In this document: one piece after another, positions 27,574 to 39,913 of the stretch
Numbering within the stretch: the stretch's first letter is position 1
Layout: each line of letters begins with the position of its first letter
Assembly (NCBI GenBank): GCA_003640385.1
Contig: RCAB01000542.1
Span: 1-39,913 of the forward strand
From: Setaria digitata
Taxonomy: Eukaryota > Nematoda > Chromadorea > Rhabditida > Setariidae
DNA: 39,913 bases
Reading direction: 5' to 3'
The notes under the pieces: generated by a model
What the model was told of the DNA's origin: nothing
Databases searched by the model: none
Seen by the model: the letters and a program-made list of their open reading frames with translations, nothing else
Position numbers and translations under genes: made by a program

Positions 27574-29521
27574 TCAACACAACCACTTTTTGCTGACATC
27601 AATGTAATGACCATCAGGTGGGTCGTAAGAATCCAGCGGAGGCGTAAGTGTGGGGCCTTGGTAAATAAAGCCTTCCAAAAAGCATTCATCGGGTTCTACA
27701 GCAGCTTTGTATAGTTCTGGAGATAGCTCCTACAATCTTATAATGACACTACAAGTATTTGCAGTTTGAAAAGTATTATTTCATCACAAAATAGAATATC
27801 TATTATGAGGTAAACAAAGATATGTGGTACTATTATAAATAATTAAAACAGTTTGGTAAAAATACAAGAAGCTTGATGTATGAATGGGTATTGGAAAGGT
27901 GACTGTAACTTTAAAGCATATAATTCGCTACAGGTGATTGCCAAACATCAAACTTCCTGAGAGAATACGCTCTTCTGAGAAGAACTTCTGGGAAGCAAAG
28001 TAATCATATGAACGATTTAAAAAAGATGAAGCTTTGAAATCTGTCGCTACGACTAATGATTCCTTCTCAAATAGCATAAGTGTATTTGAAAGTTTCGGAA
28101 AAGCAATAGAAACTTTTTCGAGGCCAAATACAAAATGATTTAAACCTTGAGTCTTTGTAAAGCGTTTTGCTGTTTTCGAATACTTGTTGTGATCCAACGT
28201 GTATCCATAACTGCTAACCTATTAAGATGATATTTATAATCTCTCTCCACAAGTAAACGTTCATCTTCTTCATCTTCACTTAACTGAAAATAAAATATTT
28301 TCGCCATGATGTTAATATTCATAAATCATAATAGCAAACAGTTTACTCATTTCCATTTCTATGTTTAAATAGATTTTCAGAATATTTTTTGACGATGAAG
28401 AAATAAATTTGGAAATTGACCGATTAAAGCACATCTAAATCTCCTCCATGCTATTCCTCATTGATAACACTAACAAAATAACTTATATGAAACAAATAGG
28501 TTGGGCGGCTCAACAAACTATAAAAAGAATGAATAATATTTGAACATGAAGCTTATTTGAGATTTTGGCTTTCAAAAAATACTTCATATATTGATCGGAC
28601 AAAAAAATAGGCAATTCAGATTTCCGACCGAAACAACTAAATGGACTAGAGAGGACTATTTGAAGATTCGGAACCGGTATCTCTCAAACAAATTATGTTC
28701 GACTAATCAGGAATAACACTATCCAGACACACAGTAACAGATGCATTTTAGGTTCTCCAGCAATAATATTTGTGAATTTCATCTTTAGATGACTTCGTGT
28801 TGAATGCCGCCTCACGATAATAAATCCAATCAAAAAAAATAAAAAGATAAAATCTGACCTTCTCAATAGGCCGAAGTCGTTCATTAATGTTTGCCTCATA
28901 TTTACTATCCAAAACAAATTCCTCTACAGGTTTCGGTTTTTTCCCGAAACTTTCCAAAAGTTTGATTTCTTTCTTTAGCTTCCTCCTGAACGAAATAAAG
29001 CATGCTCAGTTATATTTATCGGTAAAGGAAAAAGAAATAAAAGAACTCGAGTACATGGATTTTAAATGTAGAGGAATCAAATTAACTTGAATTAAAACAT
29101 AAAAAAATATCACAGCATAGTTCCATAATCTCAAATTAATTTTTAAGTCGTTTCAAATAAATATATAAGGAAATGGAGTTCGAATTTAAATTTAAATCCA
29201 TGCTGATAACGTACATCATATATGAGTCAAATCGTGCATTAAATGACTCAAACATTGCTAATTATACTCTAAACACGCAGTAAATAGCTCACATTAGCCA
29301 TTGAAATAACAGAAAAAGTACCAGATAAAGAATGATAAATGAAGTTTAAAAAGATACCTCTTTCGCTCTTCCCTTAGCTTAGCAATTTCAGGATCCATCT
29401 TCTTCTGTGCTTTCACAAAAGGTGAGGAGAACTGCATCGCTGATGAGTGTAACTGACTAGCACTAACTTTCACAAGTGAGGCGCAGTATGGCTCATTAAG
29501 TCGGCGCAAAATACTAGCCAT
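27574..29521 (-). CDS. MRPL40: Mitochondrial large ribosomal subunit protein mL40
   Basis: A structural protein of the mitochondrial large ribosomal subunit. Four exons (29521-29358, 28985-28859, 28283-28146, 27729-27574) encode 194 residues (human 206). The order of conserved pieces matches human: a Ser/Ala-rich import presequence (MASILRRLNEPYCASLVKVS), KKMDPEIAKLREERKRRKLK (compare human KLRERLKRQIRKL), a charged helical middle, then the C-terminal TLTPPLDSYDPPDGHYIDV (human YTPPIPNYQPPEGRYNDIT). All introns are GT-AG. The ATG is two bases from an acceptor-like TTTAG, which supports this start. It is divergent from PAM16. Confidence 0.93.
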
Positions 29522-29523
29522 GC

Positions 29524-29528
29524 CTAAA
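29524..29528 (-). promoter_or_regulatory. Probable trans-splice acceptor of MRPL40
   Basis: On the minus strand, TTTCATAATTTAG is followed by GC and then the start codon. A cis intron is unlikely since no upstream exon is needed. A spliced leader placed here would give an almost zero-length 5' UTR, common in nematodes. Confidence 0.55.
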
Positions 29529-29841
29529 TTATGAAACAATACCTCGAGGCGTCATCTAATCTAAGTCTCCCTTTAACGGACCGTGAAAGTTGGACTGTCA
29601 AAATGGGCAACAATATTGAGGGCAAAGTGTTAACGGTGTTAATTAGTTTTTTAAGTCGGGAATAGTAAGTGGTGAATGGGTGGTTGAAAGTCAGACCTAT
29701 AATGTGAGAAAGACTAAAGAATGAGGAAATTCCAACTCTTTGGGCAACTCTTTGGAGAGTTGGAAAGTATTTCTGCTGAAGGGTTTTGGGAATTACTTGG
29801 AAAAAAATATAAGAATCGAGCGTCATTAAATTCAACACGAG
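29529..29841. promoter_or_regulatory. Shared promoter region of MRPL40 and PAM16
   Basis: Only 340 bases separate the two start codons, so both promoters must fall here or overlap the genes. The stretch has CAACTCTTTGG twice in tandem at about 29733-29755, and the first copy pairs with AGAGTTGG at 29756-29763 as an 8-bp inverted repeat with CCAACTCT. No TATA box of certain identity is visible. Confidence 0.55.
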
Positions 29842-29851
29842 TTTTTTGCAG
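29842..29851 (+). promoter_or_regulatory. Probable trans-splice acceptor of PAM16
   Basis: TTTTTTGCAG ends ten bases before the PAM16 ATG. It has a strong pyrimidine tract and no upstream coding exon, as expected of a spliced-leader acceptor. Confidence 0.6.
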
Positions 29852-29861
29852 TTTGCACGTT

Positions 29862-30999
29862 ATGGTATGGAGAAATGCAATTAAAATTGTAATTGCAACT
29901 AGCGAAGCGTTAAGCAAAGCTTTTACTCGAGCTGTGCGAGAAGAAATCAGAGGTTTTTTCTTTTCTTTTCTTTTTTTCGTTTTTAAAAATATAATTAAAA
30001 GAATGAGATAGGCTAAAACGTATTATAGTATCTTTCTTTTATGGATTTTATTGTCTGGGGCTGAAACTTGGCGACAGAGAATAGGATAAGTGACGAAGGG
30101 GATAAAAAAAGAAGGAAACGAAATGGAAGATTATTGTTGTGTAATGTGCGTCCATTTGAATTATTGATGAATCTATGCTTCAAGTGTGAATTAAGCAAAT
30201 TTAAAACTTCAGTGCTTTAACCTGAACTATGCACTAGACCTTAACTATGTTGTTCTTTTCTGTTGGAGTTTTTGCTTCTTTTTATCTCATTAAAATATTA
30301 GGCTGTCGAAGTTATATTTCAGCAAGTCGACAAGCAGCAGCTAGTCGCGCTCAGCAGACCGGTGAGAGTCAAAATGAGGCACATGAGGCTAGTCGAACAA
30401 ATGCGAGACTTGGTATATCGTTACAGGTATGCATCTAATTAAATACATTTTGTTAGATATCTTAGCTTGGAGAATTTTCTGCGTCATTTTCGATCTGTTC
30501 ATTTAATATGTACTTCACCTGTTTTCATAATTAAAAACATGCTGTAGGAAGCGATGAAAATTCTAAATGTGCATGATCCACTGAAGCCTGAAGAAGTCGA
30601 GAAGAATTACAGGCATTTGTTTTCTATAAATGATAAAACCAAAGGCGGATCACTATATTTACAGTCCAAAGTATGCTGTTTCTGTTGTTTTTTACGTTAT
30701 TCAGCTTAATTATTTTTAGAACTTTGTAAAGTTTTAATCATTCAAAATCTGGTTTCTTGATGTTGTTATTTAGTCTTCTGTTTTGATATGGTGTACCTGT
30801 ATTTTAAGCTGAATTCCTGATATCACTTTGATTCTAACTATTGTCTCTAGCGATGATTGACAAGATTGCCCGTACATCATCTTTATATCTTTTTTTCCAG
30901 GTATATCGTGCAAAAGAGCGAATAGATGAGGAATTGCAAAAAAGAGGTTCAGCGGAAATTGTTCAGGAAGCCAAAGAAGTAAATAAAGAAAGAAGTTGA
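29862..30999 (+). CDS. PAM16: Import motor subunit PAM16/TIM16 (Magmas)
   Basis: PAM16 pairs with the J-protein PAM18 at the matrix side of the TIM23 channel and restrains mtHsp70 activation during protein import. Four exons (29862-29952, 30323-30426, 30548-30670, 30901-30999) give 138 residues. The N-terminal hydrophobic helix ([20 protein letters not shown]) and the C-terminal J-like domain are both present: [49 protein letters not shown]. The J-like domain has DKTKGG where a true J domain has HPD, as in all PAM16 proteins. The region between helix and J-like domain (residues about 32-65) is Ala, Ser and Gln rich. Confidence 0.95.
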
Positions 31000-31966
31000 T
31001 AGTAGGTTTTTTAAGTAGTGTTTATTGCCTCAGTTATGCAGTGATAATTTTCCGTTCGTCCCTCTACCCCTCTACCGTTAATGTTAGAATCATTTTAGGT
31101 ATGCAGTGATATTCTTTGTTTTGCAATGGTAAAACTAAAAAAAAATGAGGGAGCCAAAACCCGACTTTTTTTTTTTTGCTCCTTACCCCAGTGCTGAATT
31201 AGTTTCACTGATATGGAATTTTTTCCAAAAAACCTGGCTTACAGGGAGTCGTAATTACCTTCATTATTTAAGGGCACATATTATCCATCTTCGTTATTTG
31301 TTGGGAATTCTATGCACTTATCATAGAGTGTTGGTTTCATTACTTTCCCTCAAGAATGTGAATTAGGCAGAAGAGTTTTCAGAAGGTACAAAAAATACTT
31401 AGTATGTGAACGTTTCTAGTTTTGATTTCGTTTTTTTTTTTTTTTTTACTTAATCTGACGCTAGTGATTGTTGAACAAAGAGAATTTTCATTTTTCCTGC
31501 TGTTTTATTACTCTGTATATATTGCGAAGGTTCCATTAATGTCTTAGGCTGCTGAATGGATCTTTCTTGTTTATTTATGTTTAATTTTGTTGTTTTTGCT
31601 GTTTGTGTAGCAGTCAATAAAATTTTCAGTATCCATTTTGTCAGTAAATAACTATTCTTTACGGAAAAGTCGCTTTCCTGTTCGCTTTCATCTCTTTTCG
31701 CTAAAAAGATCAAAGACATTCGTCAAAGCAGCCTCCTTATCCAATGTAGCACTTCCAATTTTGGTTCCTTTGATGTGCGGTGAAGACGAGTAGGGAGGGA
31801 TAATTAAAAACTCATTTAAACTAATCTTTCGTTCCGTAATACTTTAATCCTTAATTTCCCACATATGTGAAACTGTTCATATTGAATTTTGTGATAGTGA
31901 GATTTACTCATATTTAGTTCACTTTTTATATATACAGTGGGTTATCTCTCATTTCCAGTTGTTGAG
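31000..31966. other. Spacer between PAM16 and COMMD3
   Basis: Just under 1 kb between two same-strand genes, with T runs near 31168-31178 and 31431-31447. The open frames here show no family resemblance. The sequence ATTTCCAG at 31951-31958, eight bases before the COMMD3 ATG, is a good trans-splice acceptor candidate. Confidence 0.5.
31951..31958 (+). promoter_or_regulatory. Probable trans-splice acceptor of COMMD3
   Basis: CTCTCATTTCCAG is followed by eight bases and the COMMD3 start codon. An in-frame ATG further upstream (31937) lies on the far side of this acceptor and is therefore less likely to be used. Confidence 0.55.
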
Positions 31967-32858
31967 ATGGCTACTCTTCCGGCTCATTTGCTTGGATCTG
32001 TTGAAAGATATGGTACCGCAGCGAATTCCGATGATTTTGAAGATATTTGCAGAAAGTTGTGTCAGAAATTGGTCGAGGGCGGTCCTTCAAAATGTAAGTT
32101 TTTATTATATCAGTCTCGGTCAAGTTTTAGTTTAGATGATATATTTCAGTGGAGGAATCAATTTGCAGTCAAGTTTATTGGAATGCAGCGGCTGGAGTGC
32201 TTGTAGAAGCGGCCAGACGTGGCCTATCTGTTAAAGCACTTGAAGAAGTGCTACCAAAAAACGATTTGTCGCAAGCTATTGTGAATGCTTTCAGGGTATG
32301 AATAAATTTAAGATGTTATTCCAATGTATAATTTAATGCCACGAACAGTTACAAAGTTGATTTCTAGGAAAGCGAACAGTCAATTCGAAAATGTATGGCT
32401 ACAATCGGTTGGGAGCCACCGCGAGTTGTTGATGTTTCTTGGAAGCTTTCTAAGACTCTGGAGGTATAGCTTTACTTTGCGGAATAAAACTTATTATGTT
32501 AAGATTAGCATAAACAATCACTCCTTACGTGAGTTTTGATTCTATTTTTCTCTGAACAGAGTGAAATATTTTTCAGTTATTTTTTTAGACAGACAGTGGT
32601 AAAAAAGAAATGGCTGTTGCCGAGATACATTTGGATACAATCCCAACTGGTTCAGCCGCTCTAGAGAGAATCTCATTCTGCTGCACTTCTGATGATTTAC
32701 AGGTTAACAACGAAAAAATCTGTCTTCAGTCTTATTTTATGTATTTTCACTGAATTTGAAATGCGCTATCATTATTTGTGATGGAATTTCAGAACATTTT
32801 GTGGAAATTGAAAGAAGCCCAGAATGCAGTTCTGAATATGAAAAATTATCACAAGTAG
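31967..32858 (+). CDS. COMMD3: COMM domain-containing protein 3
   Basis: COMMD proteins form the ring-shaped part of the Commander complex, which recycles membrane cargo from endosomes with the CCC and Retriever units. Five exons (31967-32093, 32150-32295, 32368-32463, 32589-32702, 32793-32858) encode 182 residues (human COMMD3 195). The N-terminal helical domain ends in VYWNAAAGVLVEAARRG. The COMM domain begins at PPRVVDVSWKL (human PHITDVSWRL) and ends ISFCCTSDDLQNILWKLKEA (human ISFSCSMEQLQDLVGKLKDA); this pattern favours COMMD3 over the other nine paralogues, though the paralogue call rests on memory. All introns are GT-AG. Confidence 0.85.
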
Positions 32859-35411
32859 TTTCACACGGTCGAAATGAGGTCTTCATAAACTTTTGTAAGC
32901 AGGTATATGTTTTCTTTTCGCTTAAATTAATAATTGTAAACAGTTCGTGGTATTTTCAAACATTTCAGATGTCATTCTCAAACTCTTGCATAGATTTATA
33001 GAAAATGAAAAACTTACCGAAAGAGATTTTTACTATTCATCTTGAACTCTGATTCCTCGGCGAGTGACAGTGGTTTGTCTAAATCATTTTTGTAAATTTT
33101 CAAATGCTTTATTTCACATTGGAGTGTGATTATTTATTAGTTCCTTCTTTTTTTTCGTTTTCTTTTTTTCTTAACTGAATTCCATCTAGTTATTTCTTTC
33201 TTTTTTTTTTTTTTTTTTTGTTCCAAAAAGTTTGCACGATACCACTCTTCATAAATATTTCCATAAAGCCTCATTATTAGCCATATTTCTAATGTAAGTA
33301 TGATTAGAATTTCCTATTTTTTCTTATATTCAGTGCTCACTAAAATGATTATAATTCTTATTGCCGTTATCAAAGCATCTGATGCTCAATTGAAACCTTT
33401 TGTTCACTGATTGACCAACCAAGCTATGCTTTAAAAACGAGTGGTAGATCCGATATGAATATACATCCTTTATTTCGGTTTTGCAAGTTTAGTTTCTGCT
33501 GTAATTTATTACTTTTATAGCATGTCAGTGTTCCAGTCCTAGACTTTTATATTTTACCTAACTGTTTTTGAATAAAGATGATTCTTACTCGTGATTGAGT
33601 GAGTACCCTCTTCTGCTAAATTGACTGATTGAATTTGAAGTAGCTATTTCAAGCATGTCCTAATATCCAAATCGGATGTGTAATGTGTTGTAATGTGTTG
33701 GTCGTATGCAAATGATCAAATGAAAGATGTTAGATGATATGTTCAGTACAATGTGTGTGTAAGTAAATAGGCGTTAATTAGATATATTAACATGTCTGAG
33801 GAAGGATTACTTTGTTTTTGTAAACCTTACAGTTTAAGGTGTGATATCTTTTGATCATAATTTGCTGGTGTAAATAATTTACAGAAAACATTCGAGGTTT
33901 TCGTGTGTCTCTTAATATTGTTTCTCAAACATGTTACTCTCATTTTCTTGAGAAGGATTATATTCTGTAAGTGTTGTTGTCATTCCTTCCCTTACTTCGT
34001 CCGGTACACTTTTGTTCTGTTGAGAGCCGATGCATGTCGCGCTCAATACTGACCTATAAACGAAACATCTATAGTTTAAAAAGATCCTCGCCTGTTTATT
34101 GCATTTGAATAATTCAGGATGGATAAGATGGGAAGGGCCTTTCTAATTTGCGAAGAAGTATTTGCTTGCAAAGTGCTGTTTTCCTTGTAGTGATGCCACA
34201 AATGGAAAATGGAACTGGTTTGGAGATCAATGCTAGCAGTTCAATTCTTTGATTTTAAAATAGCTTGAAATGGAAAGTGTGAAAGTTCTATCTAAATGAT
34301 CTTGACAAATTTCTCATTGTTTAACTAAGTGACTCGATAAAGGAATAAAGAAGATTGCGATAATTAATATATCAAGTTTAAAGCAACACTTTTAATAGAC
34401 CAGTGCAGAAGTTAAACATTCTTCCATGTCAACTGAATCAATATTCTCAATGTGCTAACGATTAGGAGTAGTTTTAATTAAAATTGATGATCTTCCAACA
34501 GAGAACTTTTAAGCTCCTAAAATGTCTGAAACTTTTTGGGCTTGGTTTCGTTTGTACAAGAAGTACTTGTTCCATATTTTATTTCGTTGAAATGTTCCAA
34601 GCAAACTTGAAACAAATTTACCCTTGCACCCTGTTATCCTGTGCGATCTATGCAGAGAACAGAATTGTGTCAAGATAGTGCAGTGTGCCACACTTGTTTT
34701 TAAAAATTTGAAGCAATTTAGTTTTGGTTTTTAAAAATCAATTCTCTCCGCTGCACGCTGAATTTCATATATTTGTCAACATATTTGTGATTTGTTTCCG
34801 CCCACTTTAATTTCTTTTTTCCTGTTTTTTGATCTCAAAATAATAGTTCAGCAATTTATACATTATTTGCTGCCTCATCTTCAAGACATTTATTTATTTC
34901 ACTCTGTGCATTTTTCTTGTTTGGAATTTGAATTATTACAACTGTCGGATATTTTTGATTAATTAATCAAACAATCTAACCAAAGAGTATTCATTTTTTA
35001 TCATTACAACAACCATTCTTTTAAACTGGAACTTTATCATCTCAAAATTTTTTTGGATAATCCGAGATTGTGGAACTTGTTATAGATAAAAATTTACATA
35101 TTTGCATGCAAATAAATTCGAGTTTGTTTATAAAAGATATGCAGCGAAAATAAAATCTATTGCAGTTTAATCATTTGTTGAGAGGGACATAACTGTCTCT
35201 CTGTGTGGCTTAGCCGTTGAAGGTTAACTAGCGTTAGCATGTAACATTAAGCAGCTGAATTATAACAGTAGATATTTTGTGAAGATGCTTCATCTGCGCT
35301 GAAGAGCTGAATTTGATGCTCATTTCACTTTCCATTTTACTTTTAAAGTAAATTTTGAATCTAAGACCAGATTTGAAGGAAAATTAAAATCAAAAGAGGT
35401 TTACAGTCAAA
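32859..35411. other. Gene-poor region after COMMD3
   Basis: About 2.5 kb with no recognised gene on either strand. It contains a T run at about 33200-33219, an AATAAA at 33571-33576 that could end a long COMMD3 transcript, and a short TGTAATGTGT repeat near 33680-33699. The right end must hold the promoter of the microprotein gene at 35412. Confidence 0.45.
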
Positions 35412-35636
35412 ATGGCTGACAAAAGTGCATTCGTACCCGTTGAAGCAACGGGCGGTCTTGGTACCCGACCTGCGGAACTTGATATCGATATCGATGATGA
35501 TTATTTTGGTGGTGGTAAGAAGCAGGAACAAGCACCACCACCACCTCCTCCACCCCCTCCACCACCACCTCCACCACCTAAAAAGACAAGCGATTCCAAA
35601 AAGGTCAAATCATTACTGAAAAACTTGGCAAAATAA
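35412..35636 (+). CDS. 74-residue polyproline microprotein, unknown function
   Basis: I do not recognise this protein. It is a single-exon frame from ATG to TAA. The ATG is preceded by TTTACAG and five bases, a plausible trans-splice acceptor and a reason to take it as real. Layout: a short N-terminus starting MADKSAFVPVEATGG, an acidic stretch DIDIDDDYFGGG, KKQEQA, fifteen consecutive prolines coded by mixed CCA, CCT and CCC, and a basic amphipathic end KKVKSLLKNLAK. The codon mixture in the proline run argues for protein-level selection, not only a young triplet repeat. The polyproline could bind profilin, SH3 or WW domains; that is a guess from composition. It could be a single-exon gene or the end of a longer one. 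Confidence 0.6.
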   Translation: MADKSAFVPVEATGGLGTRPAELDIDIDDDYFGGGKKQEQAPPPPPPPPPPPPPPPKKTSDSKKVKSLLKNLAK

Positions 35637-36912
35637 TTTTTTTTGCATGGCTAAATAGCTAAATACTTCATCTAGTGACATATCGTCAGCAAAAAAAATC
35701 TTAGCCTTCAAAATAGCTAATGTTACAACGAAACTCTCGAATAGGATAAGGCTTTGAGAGGTTGACAAAAGACTGCCCCATTCGTACTTGCTTGCAAACG
35801 GAAAATCACTTTTTGAAATCTAAATTAGAAAATCAGATGTACTGCTTGCAGAAAATCGTTTACAAGAAATCGAAAACGTACCAGAAGACTTATGCCTATA
35901 AACGATAATGAATTGTGTATAAAATGATAACTATAAGGGAGAAAATTTAATGAACCGATAACTAACTTCTGATCTCATACAGCATACATACCGGATGAGA
36001 TATTTCCAATAAACAATTATCACTGCTCCCCATTGCTAAAACACTAAGAAGTTTGTATATCATTAGTTATTCCCTAATTTTTGTCACCAACTTCTTTCCA
36101 TTCACTAAATTCAACAAAAAAGTTTCTAACGAAAACTATCATTTTCTCGCACAAAGCTGACACTACTAGATGAAAATTTCCGAAAAATTTTCAAGACCGA
36201 AATCAAGTTAGATCCAAAATCGACCGACGATGATTCCCTGCCGGTATTTGCCTTTATTTGTAAGGAATACAATAATGGAAAGATTTCTACTGAGATTTTA
36301 GTTCCGATATTAACCCTCAACTTTATCTGGAGGAAGAGTATTGAAATCTTTAGCAGTGAAGCAACCAGTGAGCAATGAAATTACTTCGATGAATTCACCA
36401 TCCCCGAAATTTTCCCATTTACAAAATTTCCCATGTTACTGTATTTTTTAAATAGTTGTACACCTAGAATTAGAAAGGTGTCATCCATCGACCGGAAAAA
36501 ATCACACATTGTAATCTAACATATGTTTACAATTACATCATGAACTGGCGATAAGGTAATATCGAAATGCCATCTATTTAGCCAGTGCAACATGAGCAGA
36601 CTACTAAAGACAATTGGGTTAGTAAGCAATCCTTAATGTTTAAAGATACAGGTCAAAAGGATGATCCATCTCCACAATCAAGCGCAACACGATATGGGAC
36701 TACTTCTTTGATTTGATGTTGTGTTGAGAAATGACAACAATCAAAAAATCCCACCTTCTGCACACTAACATGTAAATGAGATTCTCATTTCTTGAACGAC
36801 ATCATTCCGCATAAAATGCTCTAATCATATATATGCGCATATATAATAACGACAACAAAAAAAAAAAAATACGTTTTATATCAGTATGTGTGCCACGTGA
36901 AAATTGTATTAC

Positions 36913-36937
36913 AAAAAAAAAAAAAAAAAAAAAAAAA
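36913..36937. repeat. Homopolymer A run (25)
   Basis: Twenty-five consecutive A bases. No target-site duplication was recognised on its flanks. Confidence 0.95.
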
Positions 36938-37238
36938 CAATGTATATCACATCAGAACAAACGCCTAGTCCTAAAACAGTCGTTCTTGCGGAATACCTGA
37001 AAAAAAAAACTACAGGTTGCAAAAGTACTCATGTATTACTAAAAGATTACCAATCGGATACAATTCCTTGAACAAAGGGAAAATTCCCAGAATGACTTCC
37101 TCAATGAAAAGAAGGGAGATGTGTGTTTTATAATCAGAACTTATCGCACGAAATTTACAAATATATATAAATCCCTAAAATTTGTCTGAGAACAAGTTGT
37201 CTGATCAAAATATAAAAAGTTGACGGTACAGTTCATTC

Positions 37239-37264
37239 AAAAAAAAAAAAAAAAAAAAAAAAAA
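37239..37264. repeat. Homopolymer A run (26)
   Basis: Twenty-six consecutive A bases, 300 bases from the previous run. Confidence 0.95.
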
Positions 37265-37704
37265 CCACGCGGAACAGCAACTGAAGGAAACAAACACAAT
37301 GTGCTATTTCTATACTCTGAAAAGAAGGAACTGACCAGCGGCGAAGTTCTAAACATTTTGCACTGCGTACTACATTTCTGTAGATATATGTATGATTGAA
37401 AGGAATTCAGTGATCCCTCTGGGATATTTATCAAGAAGGCTCGGGAAATAGTAAATCCTTCCAAATAAATTTGATAGAACAATTAAACTCTCAGAAATAC
37501 GAAGTACCCCTATGCTTTTAGAATTTCCCATAAATCATTAACACGTTTTCAAATTTAACAACAAAAAGTTGCAAAACCAATGTGTTATAGATAATAATTG
37601 ACGAGAAGACATTCGTCAAGCAAATTCTGCATGAATGGTTCGGTTCATGGGTTAAAAATAACTGAACATGATACACTACAAGTTAAAAAAAACTATAGCC
37701 TGAA

Positions 37705-37710
37705 TTTATT
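37705..37710 (-). terminator. Possible polyadenylation signal of the PP1 gene
   Basis: AATAAA on the minus strand, 223 bases after the PP1 stop codon. Confidence 0.45.
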
Positions 37711-37932
37711 ACATCTTTTATGGATCTTAAGGATCTGCAAAAGTGAGCAAAAGAAACTGAAATTTATCAAAAATAGCTTTAGGAGAGGGGAGAAGGGAAG
37801 ATGGATGCGGGCGAGGGACGAATGAAAACACATCGAGTAAATGTTCAATGCACTCTACAGAAAGCCCTCTAGATGTCTTTGTGCAGTCATTTTAGTAATC
37901 GTTTGAAGCAAAAAACAGGTCAATAGATCAAA

Positions 37933-39682
<1,750 letters not shown>

Positions 39683-39701
39683 TTATACATAATTTGCTAA
39701 A

Positions 39702-39711
39702 TAAACATATG

Positions 39712-39763
<52 letters not shown>

Positions 39764-39913
39764 CATATATATTATATATACATATATATAAATATAATAT
39801 TATACATGATATATATACATACAAATATAATATATATAAATATAACATATATAAATATAATATATATAGATATAATATATATAGATATAATATATATAAA
39901 TATAATATATATA
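39702..39913. repeat. AT-rich satellite with 15-base units
   Basis: Nearly pure AT from about 39702 to the end of the window. It starts as a (TA)n run and becomes, from 39832, a tandem array of 15-base units (39832-39846, 39847-39861, 39862-39876, 39877-39891, 39892-39906, then a partial unit) that differ by one or two bases. It lies in the PP1 intron before the exon starting at 39672, so it may continue outside the window. Confidence 0.85.

Larger units (their letters stand above)
35637..37932. other. Gene-poor region with long A runs
   Basis: About 2.3 kb between the microprotein and the PP1 gene, which point toward each other. There are two A homopolymers (listed separately), consistent with either slippage or old retro-inserted tails. 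The right part is expected to be PP1 3' UTR. No conserved ORF was seen on either strand. Confidence 0.5.

Noticed and set aside
27928..28197. Minus-strand open frame crossing an MRPL40 exon into its intron
   Set aside because: It reads the exon in a different frame, and the exon's own frame matches MRPL40; kept as a chance open frame.
35425..35619. His-rich frame overlapping the polyproline run
   Set aside because: It is the shifted reading of CCA-type codons (CAC, CAT) and starts inside the better-supported frame.
36913..37264. A runs as poly(A) tails of retroposed copies
   Set aside because: No coding remnant or target-site duplication could be seen next to them; simple slippage is enough.

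Overview
The window looks like nuclear DNA from a nematode, probably a clade III (filarial-type) parasite; I cannot name the species from sequence alone. The reasons are: AT-rich DNA with long A, T and AT-dinucleotide tracts; many short exons split by introns of roughly 100 to 1400 bases; acceptors of the nematode TTTTCAG kind; acceptor-like sites a few bases upstream of several start codons, as expected for spliced-leader trans-splicing; and a catalytically dead ADAM of the UNC-71 type. There are no bacterial operons, CRISPR arrays, transposases, rRNA or tRNA genes that I can see.

Nine protein genes could be rebuilt exon by exon with consistent splice phases, plus one short single-exon ORF. 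From left to right: COX5A (-, 2068-3685), cytochrome c oxidase subunit 5A; a large 23-exon ADAM of the UNC-71 type (+, 6791-16418); CIAO2B/FAM96B (+, 18889-20409), cytosolic Fe-S targeting; MRM2 (+, 20919-22409), mitochondrial 2'-O-methyltransferase; a tyrosine kinase with no SH2 domain (-, 23055-27070); MRPL40 (-, 27574-29521); PAM16/TIM16 (+, 29862-30999); COMMD3 (+, 31967-32858); a 74-residue polyproline microprotein (+, 35412-35636); and the 3' part of a PP1 catalytic subunit (-, 37933-39672, running off the right edge).

Four of the nine recognised genes make mitochondrial proteins (respiratory chain, rRNA modification, large ribosomal subunit, import motor). MRPL40 and PAM16 are head to head with 340 bp between start codons and probably share a promoter. 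MRPL40 and the kinase are same-strand with about 500 bp between them, as are CIAO2B and MRM2; either pair could be a loose operon. MRM2 and the kinase converge.

The most unusual signals are three GC-AG introns, each demanded by reading frame and homology; a 28-bp near-perfect hairpin with a third repeated arm that contains the polypyrimidine tract of a kinase splice acceptor; the Glu-to-Asn change in the ADAM zinc site; a tyrosine kinase with no SH2 domain and no tyrosine in its activation loop; and the unrecognised polyproline microprotein. I did not find a clear, wholly new multi-gene system.
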